Shown here: positions 30,393-41,700 of the stretch, piece by piece | Layout: every line of letters starts with the position of its first letter | Numbering within the stretch: position 1 is the stretch's first letter | Assembly: GCA_014268975.2 (NCBI GenBank) | Contig: CP077096.1 | Span: 952,501 to 1,016,500, forward strand | Source of the DNA: Pseudomonas wayambapalatensis | Lineage (GTDB): Bacteria; Pseudomonadota; Gammaproteobacteria; Pseudomonadales; Pseudomonadaceae | DNA: 64,000 nt | Reading direction: 5' to 3' | The notes under the pieces: generated by a model | Databases searched by the model: none | The model's input: only the letters and a program-made list of their open reading frames with translations | What the model was told of the DNA's origin: nothing | Program-made: the position numbers and the translations under genes

Positions 30393-31214
30393 ATGAACCG
30401 ACCCCTGAACCACTGGCTGGGCCTGGCCGCCCGCCGCGCCTGGCTGTACCTGCTGGTGCTGGCGATCATGGTGTTCCTGCTGACGCCAACCCTGATCGTG
30501 TTGCCGATGTCGCTGTCGGATGCGCGCTACCTGAGCTTTCCGCCCAAGTCGCTGAGCCTGCAGCCGTTCTTCAGCTACTTCGCCTCGATCGAGTGGCAGA
30601 GCGCAACGCGCATCTCGCTGATCACCGCGACCCTGACCATGATCCTGGCCACCACCCTGGGCACCGCGGCGGCCTACGCCCTGCACAACAGCCAGCAACG
30701 CTACCTGGGCCTGCTGCGCGGGCTGATGATGGCGCCGATGATCGTGCCGTCGATCTTCATCGCCATCGGCCTGTTCTTCGTCTACGCGCGGCTGGACCTG
30801 AACAACAGCATCCCGGGCCTGGTGCTGGCGCACACGTTGTTGGCGCTGCCGTACGTGATCATCAACGTCGGTGCCGGGCTCAAGACCTACGACATGACCC
30901 AGGAACACGCCGCCTGCATTCTGGGCGCCAGCCGCCTGCGTGCATTCTTCGACGTGACCCTGCCGCAGATCCGCTTCTCGGTGGTGTCTGCGGCCATGCT
31001 GGCGTTCGCCGTGTCGCTGGATGAGGCGGTGATCTCGCTGTTCATCAGCGGCGGCGACAGCGCCACGCTGACCAAGCGCATGTTCAGCTCGCTGCGTTCG
31101 GAGATCGATCCGCTGATCGCTGTGGTCGCCACTTTGATGACCCTGTTGTCGATCATCATGCTGGCGGTCAGCCTCACTGCGCAGCGACGCGCCCAGCGCC
31201 GGAGCGAGTCATGA
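30393..31214 (+). CDS. Polyamine-type ABC transporter permease 2 (PotC-like)
   Basis: 273 residues, about six transmembrane helices. EAA loop: EHAACILGASRLRAFFDVTL near residue 170. The last 4 nt overlap the start of the FAD/[2Fe-2S] protein gene, showing that transport and oxidation genes are translationally linked. Confidence 0.9.
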   Translation: MNRPLNHWLGLAARRAWLYLLVLAIMVFLLTPTLIVLPMSLSDARYLSFPPKSLSLQPFFSYFASIEWQSATRISLITATLTMILATTLGTAAAYALHNSQQRYLGLLRGLMMAPMIVPSIFIAIGLFFVYARLDLNNSIPGLVLAHTLLALPYVIINVGAGLKTYDMTQEHAACILGASRLRAFFDVTLPQIRFSVVSAAMLAFAVSLDEAVISLFISGGDSATLTKRMFSSLRSEIDPLIAVVATLMTLLSIIMLAVSLTAQRRAQRRSES

Positions 31215-32674
31215 GCCTGCGCCTGCCGGGCGCCAGTGGCGCGCCGCTGAGTTTCAGCTGGAATGGCCGGCGCCTGCAGGCCCTGGCCGGCGACAGCGTC
31301 GCCCAGGCACTGCTGGCCAACGGCATTCGCGGCCTGGCCTGGACGCGCAAGGCGCACCGGCCCATGGGCCTGTCGGGGCTCTACACCACTGGCGTGCTGG
31401 CGCGGGTCGATGGTGTACCCAACGTGCGCCTGGACCAGTGCCTGGTGCGCGAGGGCATGCAGGTCAGCCGACAGAACAGTTGGCCGAACCCGCGTTTCGA
31501 CCTGCTGCGCCTGGCACGGCTGGTGCCGTCCGGCTGGATCAAGGGCGGTTTCGAACAGAGCAACCTGGTGCCCAGCGGCGGTCGACTGTTCCAGCACTGG
31601 GAGGCGTTGCTGGCGTTCCTGGCCGGTGTGGCCGAGCCCGCCGACCAGGGCTTCGCCGGCCCACCTCCGGTCGGCCAGCGGCTGCGCGCCGAGGTGCTGG
31701 TGATCGGCGCCGGGCCTGCTGGCTGCGCAGCGGCCAACCGCGCCGCGCAGGAGGGGCGCGAGGTGCTGCTGGTGTCCCGTGGCGAGTCGGCCGCGCGGTA
31801 TGCCCGGCAAGCCGGTGCTGCGCTGGCGCCGCTCGATCCGCGGGTGCGCTGCCTGTTCGGCGTTGAGGTGTTCGGTGCCTACCGTGAAGGTCGCTTGCTG
31901 CTCGGTGCGCCGATCGATCCCGCACGCGGCGCCGTGGCGCTGGAGGCCGACGAGGTGATCCTGGCCACCGGGCGCAGGGTGGTGCCGACCCTGGTCCCCG
32001 GTGCCTGGTTGCCCGGGGTGATGGATGCGCGCACGGCGCTGGCACTGGCTGCCGACCGACGCATTGCGCCGGGCAAATCGGTGGTCGTGCTTGGCGATGG
32101 GCAGCAGCAGGCCCTGGCCAACCGCCTGCGTCAGTTGGGCGTGCAGGTGGTGGCCGTGGCCGAGGTCGCTGAGCTGCAGCGGGTCATTGGGCACAACCGG
32201 GTCAGGGCTGTGCAACTCGAGCGCCTGCAGCCCTGCGATGCGCTGGTGTTGGCCGGCCCCGGGCTGTTCGACGACAGCCTGAGCTTCCAGGCCTCGGCCA
32301 GCGGGCGGCTGCAATTGGTCGGCGCGCGTTCTTCGCTGCGCCGCGCAGGCAGTACCGCCGAGCCCGACCCGGCGCTGGCCCCCGCCCAGGATGCTGCCGT
32401 GTTGCTGTGTCCGTGCTTCGACGTATCCGGACGCGAGGTCGATGAACTGCTGGAGCAAGGCATCGACGAACTGGAGGTGATCAAGCGCCTGACCTCCTGC
32501 GGCATGGGCCCGTGCCAGGGCCAACCGTGCTGGGACTCGCTGCGAGCCTACGTCGCCGGACGCCTCGGCGTGCCCGTGCTGCAACTGGCGCGGCCGACCC
32601 TGCGCCCGCCGCGCAGGGCCCTGACCGTGGCCCAGGCCGCTGGTCTTTGCGACGTCGTGGAGCCACTGCAATGA
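31211..32674 (+). CDS. FAD-dependent dehydrogenase subunit with BFD-type [2Fe-2S] domain (OoxA/HcnB-like)
   Basis: 487 residues. Residues about 10-85 resemble the Fer2_4 domain of sarcosine oxidase alpha and opine oxidase subunit A, but lack its iron-sulfur cysteines. The FAD-binding Rossmann motif VLVIGAGPAGCAAANRA is near residue 162. The last about 90 residues are a BFD-like domain with cysteines in LLCPCFD and SCGMGPCQGQPCW, suited to a [2Fe-2S] cluster. Relatives are opine/octopine oxidase, hydroxyproline dehydrogenase and cyanide synthase subunits. It overlaps the gene for the DAO-type partner, so a heteromeric membrane-linked amine dehydrogenase is likely. Substrate unknown. Confidence 0.83.
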   Translation: MSLRLPGASGAPLSFSWNGRRLQALAGDSVAQALLANGIRGLAWTRKAHRPMGLSGLYTTGVLARVDGVPNVRLDQCLVREGMQVSRQNSWPNPRFDLLRLARLVPSGWIKGGFEQSNLVPSGGRLFQHWEALLAFLAGVAEPADQGFAGPPPVGQRLRAEVLVIGAGPAGCAAANRAAQEGREVLLVSRGESAARYARQAGAALAPLDPRVRCLFGVEVFGAYREGRLLLGAPIDPARGAVALEADEVILATGRRVVPTLVPGAWLPGVMDARTALALAADRRIAPGKSVVVLGDGQQQALANRLRQLGVQVVAVAEVAELQRVIGHNRVRAVQLERLQPCDALVLAGPGLFDDSLSFQASASGRLQLVGARSSLRRAGSTAEPDPALAPAQDAAVLLCPCFDVSGREVDELLEQGIDELEVIKRLTSCGMGPCQGQPCWDSLRAYVAGRLGVPVLQLARPTLRPPRRALTVAQAAGLCDVVEPLQ

Positions 32675-33840
32675 ACCTGAATGCCCCGCTGCCCAAGCGT
32701 TGCAGCATCCTTATCGTCGGCGCCGGTATCCAAGGCCTGTCGCTGGCGTTCAACCTGGCCGAGCGCGGTGTGCGCGACATCCTCGTGCTGGATGCCGGCT
32801 ATTGGCAGGGCGGTGCGTCGGGACGTAACGGCACCCTGATCCGTGGCGCCTTCAGCTCGGTGGAGTGGACGTGCTTCTTTGCCTACTCCAACCAGCTCTG
32901 GCATGGCCTGTCGCGGCGCCTGGGCGAGAACGTCATGTACTCGATGCGCGGCTACAGCATGATCGGCGAGCGCACGGCCACCGCCGAACTGCTGCATCGC
33001 ACCCGCGAAGTGCACCGCGAATGCGGCATCGATTCGCAGTTGCTCGACCCGGCACAGTTGCGCAATGTGCTGCCGGCCCTGGCCCACGAGCGGGTCAGCG
33101 CCGCCCTGCACCTGCCGGGCAGCGGCGTGGCGCCGCACCATGCGGCGATGCATGCCTATCACAAGGCCTGCGAGCGCTTGGGCGTGACCCTTCGCTATCG
33201 CACGCCGGTCGCTGCCATCGACCGCAGCGCTGGCCGTGTCAGTGGCGTGCGGGTAGGGGAGCAGCGCATCGATGCCGACGTCGTCGTGCTGGCCGGCGGC
33301 GCCAACAGCAATGCCCTGGCGCAGATGGCCGGGGTGCCGCTGGAGGGTTACCCGATGCGCCTGGAAGCCATGGCCCTGGAGCCGACCCGCCCGCTGATCG
33401 GCCCGGCCGTGGCCCTGCTCGACCGGCTCTGCTACATGCACCAGACCGCGCGTGGCGAAGTGGTGGGAGGCGCCGAGGTGGCCGAACGCCCGCAGGACAC
33501 CCTCAATGCCGACGTCCCGGTGATGGCCGCGACCGCCAAGGCCTACATGGAGATGTTCCCGCAACTGGGCCAGGCGCGTATCCTTCGCCAGTGGGCCGGG
33601 CTGGTCCACATTTCGCCCGATTTCGGGCCATTGCTGGGGGCGCACCCCGCCTTGCCGGGGCTGTTCGTCAGTGCCGGCTGGTGCTACGGCCATGCCGGGG
33701 CGCCGGCGGCCGGCGAGCTGCTGGCCAGGGCCATCGTCGAAGGGACGGTGGACGAGCGCATGAAACCCTTCGCTGTCGAGCGCTTCGTACAAGGGCGTCC
33801 GGTGGTCGAGCCGGGCATCGTGCTGAGTCATTTCGAATGA
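32671..33840 (+). CDS. FAD-dependent amine dehydrogenase, catalytic DAO-family subunit (OoxB/SoxB-like)
   Basis: 389 residues. FAD motif ILIVGAGIQGLSLAFNLAER at residues 13-32, followed by GGASGRNGTLIRGAF. The start overlaps the stop of the [2Fe-2S] subunit (ATGA). In opine oxidase, sarcosine oxidase and cyanide synthase this type of subunit holds the substrate-oxidising flavin, and the partner passes electrons on. It probably oxidises the C-N bond of an imported secondary amine or N-alkylated amino acid. Specificity cannot be read from the sequence. Confidence 0.83.
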   Translation: MNLNAPLPKRCSILIVGAGIQGLSLAFNLAERGVRDILVLDAGYWQGGASGRNGTLIRGAFSSVEWTCFFAYSNQLWHGLSRRLGENVMYSMRGYSMIGERTATAELLHRTREVHRECGIDSQLLDPAQLRNVLPALAHERVSAALHLPGSGVAPHHAAMHAYHKACERLGVTLRYRTPVAAIDRSAGRVSGVRVGEQRIDADVVVLAGGANSNALAQMAGVPLEGYPMRLEAMALEPTRPLIGPAVALLDRLCYMHQTARGEVVGGAEVAERPQDTLNADVPVMAATAKAYMEMFPQLGQARILRQWAGLVHISPDFGPLLGAHPALPGLFVSAGWCYGHAGAPAAGELLARAIVEGTVDERMKPFAVERFVQGRPVVEPGIVLSHFE

Positions 33841-33929
33841 ACAACCGTGAATGGGAGCATCCTTTCGCGGCGGCCGAGCCGGCCGTCCGGGTTGCCTCCC
33901 TCAGAGCTGTCAGAAAAGGATCGAACGCC

Positions 33930-34721
33930 ATGAGCGCCGCTGAAGAATCGCCCCTGTTCGTCACCGCCCTGTCCAAGGGGCTGGCGGTCGTCACTGCGTT
34001 TCGCAGTGGCCGGCCGAGCATGAACCTGGTCGAGCTGGCCGAAGCCACGGGCCTGAACAAGAGCACGGTGCAGCGCTCGGTGTACACCCTCGAAACCCTC
34101 GGCTACCTGGCCAAGGATGCCGTGACCAAGCGCTATCGCCTGACTCCGCGTTCGCTCGACCTGGGCTCTGGCTACCTGCAGACCAGCGAGCTGGTCGAGC
34201 GCGCCAACCCCTACCTGCACGAGCTCAACCGCGACACCGGCGAGAGCTGCAACCTGCTCGAACCCTGCGGCACGGACATGCTCTACGTGGCACGTTTCCC
34301 CAGCCACAAGCAGATCCCGATCCACGTGCCGCTGGGCCGTCACCTGCCGATGTACTGCACCGCCGCGGGCCGTGCCTACCTGGCTGCGCTGCCGGAGCGC
34401 GAGAGCGAGGCCATCCTCGATGCCTCGCAGCTGATGGCGCACACCTCCAGCACCGTGACCGACCGCGAGCGCCTGCGCGAGATCATCGCCAATGCGCGCA
34501 AGGACGGCCATGCCTTCGCCAGCGAACAGTACTACGTCGGTGACATCAGCGTGGCGGCAGCGGTGGTCAATGCCGATGGCTACCCGCTGGGCGCGGTCAA
34601 CGTCGCCGTGCCGCTGGGGCGCTGGAACCTGGAGGATGCCAGGAAGGACCTGGCGCCGAAGGTGATCAACACCGCGCGCTCCATTGCCAGCGCGGTGCGC
34701 AGCCTGCGTCCCTTGACCTGA
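33930..34721 (+). CDS. IclR-family transcriptional regulator
   Basis: 263 residues. N-terminal winged helix (residues about 10-75): MNLVELAEATGLNKSTVQRS, then VYTLETLGYLAKD. C-terminal effector domain with SCNLLEPCGTDMLYVARFPS and the late loop VNADGYPLGAVNVAVP. The ATG has AAGGA 9 nt upstream. It is inside the amine-catabolic cluster, 89 nt after the dehydrogenase genes, so it probably regulates that cluster, with an amine breakdown product as ligand. Confidence 0.87.
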   Translation: MSAAEESPLFVTALSKGLAVVTAFRSGRPSMNLVELAEATGLNKSTVQRSVYTLETLGYLAKDAVTKRYRLTPRSLDLGSGYLQTSELVERANPYLHELNRDTGESCNLLEPCGTDMLYVARFPSHKQIPIHVPLGRHLPMYCTAAGRAYLAALPERESEAILDASQLMAHTSSTVTDRERLREIIANARKDGHAFASEQYYVGDISVAAAVVNADGYPLGAVNVAVPLGRWNLEDARKDLAPKVINTARSIASAVRSLRPLT

Positions 34722-34757
34722 TCGATTCCCCGTAAACCGGGGTCGCTGCGCGCCCCA

Positions 34758-34822
34758 ATCGCGGGACAAGCCCGCTCCCACACGGACAGCTCCCGTCTGT
34801 AGGAGCGGGCTTGCCCCGCGAT
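34758..34822. repeat. REP pair, inverted
   Basis: Copy atcgcgggacaagcccgctc and its inverted partner gagcgggcttgccccgcgat flank a 25-nt loop. It lies between the IclR gene and ridA and may separate their transcripts. The following 80 nt contain no gene. Confidence 0.85.
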
Positions 34823-34905
34823 GGGCCTCGCAGCAACTCCACCCATGCCAACGCACCCTCGTATGCGTGACGGCCCCCGTTTGTCCGAAATAACCTGGAG
34901 TCCCC

Positions 34906-35265
34906 ATGTCCATCCAACGTTTCCAGCCCAACAACAACCGCCTCAGCCACGCGCTGGTGCACAACGGCATCGTCTATGTCACCGGCCAAGTACCGGCCGA
35001 CCGTACCCAGGACGTGCGCGGCCAGACCGCCCAGGTGCTGGCGCGCATCGACGAGTTGCTGGCCGAGGCCGGCTCCGACAAGTCGCACATCCTTTTCGCC
35101 CAGGTGTGGCTCAAGCACGCCGTGCAGGATTTTGCCGAAATGAACGCCGCCTGGGATGCCTGGGTGCCGAAGGATGCACTGCCGGCCCGTGCCACGGTCG
35201 AGGCCAACCTTGCTGCCGAGAACATCCTCGTTGAAATCGCCGTTCAGGCCGCGGTCAAGGAGTAA
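34906..35265 (+). CDS. RidA-family enamine/imine deaminase
   Basis: 119 residues, the full family length. Conserved features are VYVTGQVPAD, the substrate-carboxylate Arg95 in LPARATVEA, and Glu110 in NILVEIAVQA. RidA proteins hydrolyse reactive enamines and imines to keto compounds. Its place among FAD amine oxidases, which release imines, suggests it clears or processes their products. RBS about 8 nt before the ATG (CTGGAG). The MmsA-like dehydrogenase starts 4 nt after its stop with GGAG overlapping the end. Confidence 0.9.
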   Translation: MSIQRFQPNNNRLSHALVHNGIVYVTGQVPADRTQDVRGQTAQVLARIDELLAEAGSDKSHILFAQVWLKHAVQDFAEMNAAWDAWVPKDALPARATVEANLAAENILVEIAVQAAVKE

Positions 35266-35269
35266 GGTC

Positions 35270-36763
<1,494 letters not shown>

Positions 36764-36780
36764 GGGTGATCTGACTGGCG

Positions 36781-36844
36781 CTTTCGCGGGCAAGCCCGCT
36801 CCTACAGAGGGTAAACCTGTAGGAGCGGGCTTGCCCGCGAAAGG
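36781..36844. repeat. REP pair, inverted
   Basis: ctttcgcgggcaagcccgct with cctacag, and the inverted copy ctgtaggagcgggcttgccc with gcgaaag, form an almost perfect 27-bp stem with a 10-nt loop. It lies between convergent genes and can act as a bidirectional terminator. Confidence 0.88.
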
Positions 36845-36866
36845 GCCGGTCAGGCCACCACAACAC

Positions 36867-38708
36867 TCAGCTACGACACGCCAGCAACGCCAGCAAATGC
36901 TCGGCAAAAATCTCCGGCCTCCCTTCGAACAACCGCTGCAACGGCTTCCCGCTCCCCAGGTGCGCATACAGCGCCCCCCGCTGCGCCGGCTCGCTCACCA
37001 TGCGCACCGCCGCCTCGATGTACTGCTCCACCGTCGCGGCAATGGTCCACCCAGGCAACCCCGCCCGCCTGAACAACCCCTCGTCGATATGCTCGAACAC
37101 CTCCGGCCCGGTCTTGCATACCCCCGGCAATCCCAAGGTGAAGGCGTCGATGATGCCGTTGGTGTTGCCGAACGGAAACGGGCTGAGGAACAGGTCGCAA
37201 CGGTCGAAGGTGTCAAGGTACTGCGCATAAGGCTGGTGCGGGTGCACCACGGCATCCGGGACATAGCGGCGGATCAGGCGCTGCAGCTGCGGATAGAGCA
37301 ACCCCTGCGCCTGGCCGATGAGAAAGTGCAGGCGCACGCGGCGGCCATGGCGCTCGTGGCTGCGCTCGACGATCTGCTGGCAGGCCTGGAGAAATTTCGG
37401 GTTGAGCTTCATGGTGGTGGCCGCCACGGCAATGGCCACCTCGGGGCTGTCGAGGCGTTCGCGGGCACCGAGCCTGACCTCGATCGCCGAGGGCCGGTAC
37501 GGCTGGCCGTCGCTGGGCAACAGCAGCAGGCGCTCGCTGAAGCACGCAGGGTCGCCGACGAAGTCCTCCTCGACACTGATGTAGTCCACATGCCGCGAGC
37601 CGGTGGTCGCCGGGTGCCCGAGCGCCGCCACCTGCAACGGCGCCAGGCGCAGGTTGGCGACGAACAGGGTAAGCGGGAACATGCCGACACTGGGCATGTA
37701 CAGCACCTGCGGTCGCATCTCGTTGGCGAGGGCGCGCACCTGGCGCACGCAGACGAGCAGGTCGTCCGGGGCCTCGAGCTCGATGAAGCGGTCGAACACC
37801 TTGCGCCCCAGCTCATCGACATTGCTGGCATAGCCGACCGCCCACAGCTCGAAATGCAGGCGGGCTGCCTCCAGGGTGCGCGAGTGGGTGCGGTAGATCG
37901 AATGCGCGCCGGAAAACCATTCCAGCACCACCAGCATGCGCGGCTTGCCCAGGCGTGTGCTGGTGGGCGCAGGCAGCGAGACGATGCCTTCGGCGTCCAG
38001 CTTGCGCTCGATCAGGCGGCAGATCGAACGCTTGATGCGGTGGCGCTGCGGCAGGTCGGCGTAGCTGCAGTGCATGTACACGTCGTGGATGATCGCCAGC
38101 GGCAACTGATCGAGGCTGTCGAGGCTGTCCAGCCGCTCGGGCAGCCAGGCCAGCAGCGCCTCGCGCTTGGAGTGCGCCGCAGGCGTGCCGAGAAAACGCG
38201 GCGACAGCAGGGCCATGAACAGCGCCATCGCCAGTTGCGGGTTCTGCGTCCACAGCAGCTCCACATCCAGCGGCAACTGCGACTCCGGTGAGTAGAGGAT
38301 GCAGAACTTCACCAGTTGCTCCGGCGCCACCTCGAAGCGCTGGCTGTCCTGGCCGTGCAGGTTGAGGGTGCGCAGGATGTGGTCGGCGTTGATGAAAGCG
38401 CTGGCGGCGAACAGCGCCGACAGCCAGCGCTGGAAGTTGATCAGCTGGTCGAAGCCACCGGGGCTGATCTGGAACTGCGGGTCGCTGAACAGCGCGCTGA
38501 TCGCGCAGGTCAGGCGCGTCAGCACGTGGGCTTCGAGCTCGTCTTCGGGCACTGCTGGCGACACCGACAGCCTGAACTCCCCGGACAGCTTGCCGTAGTG
38601 GCGGTCGATGATCAGCAGCAGGCGCACCAGCTCGCGCGCCGCCTCTTCGTGCTGGCGCGTGTAGCAGAGCTGTTCGAAGTGTTCCAGCGCGAACGGGGTC
38701 TGGTTCAT
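36867..38708 (-). CDS. HMW1C-type cytoplasmic N-glycosyltransferase (GT41)
   Basis: 613 residues, matching the Haemophilus HMW1C and Actinobacillus NGT proteins (about 620). The helical N-terminal part (about 1-240) is followed by the glycosyltransferase core. Signature segments are LGHPATTGSRHVDYISVEED, FLIGQAQGLLYPQL, and FPFGNTNGIIDAFTLGLPG starting at residue 511. HMW1C enzymes transfer glucose or galactose from UDP-sugar to Asn in N-x-S/T of a secreted adhesin before export, in the cytoplasm. It lies 8 nt downstream of the TpsA gene, the same B-A-C arrangement as hmw1. No signal peptide. The acceptor is presumably the neighbouring TpsA. Confidence 0.88.
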   Translation of the reverse strand: MNQTPFALEHFEQLCYTRQHEEAARELVRLLLIIDRHYGKLSGEFRLSVSPAVPEDELEAHVLTRLTCAISALFSDPQFQISPGGFDQLINFQRWLSALFAASAFINADHILRTLNLHGQDSQRFEVAPEQLVKFCILYSPESQLPLDVELLWTQNPQLAMALFMALLSPRFLGTPAAHSKREALLAWLPERLDSLDSLDQLPLAIIHDVYMHCSYADLPQRHRIKRSICRLIERKLDAEGIVSLPAPTSTRLGKPRMLVVLEWFSGAHSIYRTHSRTLEAARLHFELWAVGYASNVDELGRKVFDRFIELEAPDDLLVCVRQVRALANEMRPQVLYMPSVGMFPLTLFVANLRLAPLQVAALGHPATTGSRHVDYISVEEDFVGDPACFSERLLLLPSDGQPYRPSAIEVRLGARERLDSPEVAIAVAATTMKLNPKFLQACQQIVERSHERHGRRVRLHFLIGQAQGLLYPQLQRLIRRYVPDAVVHPHQPYAQYLDTFDRCDLFLSPFPFGNTNGIIDAFTLGLPGVCKTGPEVFEHIDEGLFRRAGLPGWTIAATVEQYIEAAVRMVSEPAQRGALYAHLGSGKPLQRLFEGRPEIFAEHLLALLACRS

Positions 38709-38716
38709 GGCGGGCC

Positions 38717-41700
38717 TCAGTCTTGCGTGAGCGTGTCGTCGCCGAGCAGGGCCAGGTCCAGGTGGATCTGGTCGAGTTGCGGCTGCAACGGCGTTTGCCG
38801 GTAGTCAGGGTAGAGCACCTGGCTCCAGTTGGCGTTGGCCATCTGTTTTTGCTGGTAGCCAAGCACATCGGCGCTGCTGCGCTCGAGCAGCGTGGCGTTG
38901 ACCCGCCCGCCCAGGCGCTGCACCACCGCGCCGCCGTTGGCGGTGAGGGTGGTGCTGTCGCTGCCGCGGACGATATAGGCGCCGCTGTTGCTGTCGGCAT
39001 CGATCAGCAGCACACCGTCGTCGACCTGCAGCAGGTTGCTGCCGCTGGCGAAGTTCAGCGCTGTGCCACTGTCGCTGCGGGCGCTGACGGTCAGGTTGCC
39101 GTGGCCAGCGGCGATCAGGCTGTTGGCACCGCTGCCCGAGCCGTTGAAGGTGACGCCGGTGGCGCCGTTGCTGCCGGTGCTGCCGGTGCTGCCGGTGCTG
39201 CCGGTGCTGCCGGTGCCGCTCAGGCTGATATCGCCACCTGCCGACTGGATCATCACACCGTTGGGCCCGGTGCGCAGGAACACGCCGTTGCCGTTGGCGC
39301 CGCCGTCGCTGCGCCCGTTCAGGCTGATGGCGCCATCCTGGGTGGCGATGGTGACCGAGCTGCTGGCGCTCGAGGGGTAGAAGTGGATGCCGTTGGCTTG
39401 CTGCGAATAGCCCTGGAGGCTGATCGAGCCGCTGCCGGTGGCGCGCAGGTTGGTACGTCCGGTGAGCATGCTGATGCCATGGGCGGCGGTCGCGCTACCG
39501 TCGAGGCTGAGGGTGCCGTTCTCGACGCTCAGGCGGTTGATGCCGCTGCTGTAGAAGTCGATGGCATCACCTGCGGCGGTAGTGCGGCCGACCAGGCTGA
39601 CATTGCCGGAGCCGGTGGTCTGAATGATGTTGGTGACGCTGAGCAAGGCGATGCCGTGGTCCAGTTCGTTGTTATGGGGCGAGTGGAAGTGGCCATTGAG
39701 CAGGATGTTGCCGCCTTTGGAACTGATGCGGTTGGTCGAGGCGGTGCCTTTGCCCCCCAGGGCGATGGCGTCGGAGGTGCCGACCGAATCGCCACGCAGG
39801 GTGATGTTGCCAGTCCCTGTGGTGATGGCTACGCCGCGCGAGTTTCCGGTGGAATTGAGGAAGATGCCGTAGCCGCCCCATTGGGTGCTGCTGGTGCCGC
39901 TGATCAGCACATCGCCGCTGTTGCTGCTCAGATCGATGGCGGCGCCACGGCCGGATGGCGCGATGTCCACGCCGCGCCCCGAGGCGCTTGTGCCTTCCAA
40001 CACCAGCTTGCCGCTGATGCTGTTGACGCGGATGTTCGAGTAGTCGCCGCTGGCATCCAGGTAGAGCGCACGGAACGAGCCGGAGCCGGTGTTGATCACC
40101 GCGTTGTCGGCCTTGAGCCGCACATCGCCGGCGCTACTGGCGATGTTGATGCGTGAACCCGGTGTGTTGGCGTTGCCGTTGCCCGCGGCGATCAGCGCCA
40201 GGGCCGGGGTTCTGCCGCCGGAGGTGTTACCTTCGACGCTGATGTTCCCGGCGCTGGTCAGGTTGATCGAGGCGCGGGCGCTGGTGACGCTGAGCGTGGT
40301 GCCATAGCTGCCACCGCTGTTGCCGCCCAGCACGATGCGCCCGCCGCTATCGCCGCGCAGGTTGACCGCCCCGGTGCCGGAGGCGGCCACGTACAGGGCG
40401 CGGTTGCTGGCGCTGCTGCCCTTGACCGTGAGCGTACCGCTGCCCACCGAAAGATTCTGCGTGGAGCCTGCGGCGGTGGAGCAGACCAGCACGCCGAAAC
40501 CTGAAACGGCATTGCCGCTCAAGGTGACATTGCCCGCGCCGCGGGCGGCGATGTTGTTGCTGGTGCTGAATACCCGAGCCCCGTTGCCGCCGCCGAGGTT
40601 GTCGGCGCTGATAGCGATGGAGCCTGCGCCATCGGTGAGCAGGTGGCTGCCGCCCCTGAGGATGAAGGCATCGCCTGTGCCGCGGGTGCTGGCCTGGCGA
40701 GCAATGATGTCGATATTGCCGCCACCGGCGTCCAAGGTGCTGGCGGAGATGTTCACCGCCGTGGCGCTAGAGCCTGATGCCAGGGTGGTCGAGGTCGCGC
40801 CACGGATGCTGATGTCGCCGCCGTTGGTGGTGATCCGCGTGCCGTTGCTGATGGCCACGCCCGTGCCGTTGCTGACGTTGGTGCTGGCGTAGCCATTGAC
40901 CGGGTCGGCCGCGCTGCCGAGGGTGAGCTTGCCTCCGTTGGTGTTGATGGTGGCGTTGTTCAGGGCGATGGAGCCGTTGCCGCTGTTGTTGAAGTTCGAC
41001 AGCATCGAGACGTTCAGCGACTTGCCGTCGGCGTTGCTGATGCGGGTGCCCTTCATGTTGACGTTGCGGTGGGCGATCAGCGTCAGGCTGGCATTGCCCT
41101 GGGCCTTGACGTTGTCCAGGACGTTGATGTCACCGGAGGTGCCTGCCCCGGAAGAGGTCTGCACGATGATATTGGCGCCTTCGCTGAGCGAAGCGTTGAG
41201 CGTCGCCGAGCTGAGGTTGGAACTGCGCCGTGCGTTGGGGGTGAACGGGCTGGTCCGGGAGGTGCGAGTGCTGGCACCGCTGGTGATATTGATGTTGTAC
41301 GGATCGAGTAGCCAGGTGCCGCCCTGGCCGGACGCTGCGGCCAAGTTGACCAGGCCGGTAACGTCCAACGCGTTGCCGGAGGTCTCGACCAGGCCGCCCT
41401 TGCCGGCGCCGGCGCCCGTGGCGCTGATCACCCCTTCGAAGCGGGTGCTGTCACGCGACCAGAGGATGACCTTGCCACCGTCGCCGTCGCCCAGTCCGTT
41501 GGCCTCGATGCGCGCATCTTTGCCCATGTAGGTCGCCGTGGCCTGGTGCAGCGGGCCGCTGCCCTGGTAGTCGCCGCCCAGCAGCACGGTGCCACCGCCG
41601 GTGCTGCCGGAGGCCTCGATGCGACCTTGCTCGAACAGGCCGACGTATTCGCCGGTCAGGGTCACGTTGCCGCCATGCTCGCCTGCGCCACGGCCGGAGG

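Noticed and set aside
38723..40156. Plus-strand open frame of 477 codons opposite tpsA, rich in Gly and Ala
   Set aside because: Low-complexity antisense of the Gly/Ser/Asn repeats in tpsA; no RBS and no plausible fold.
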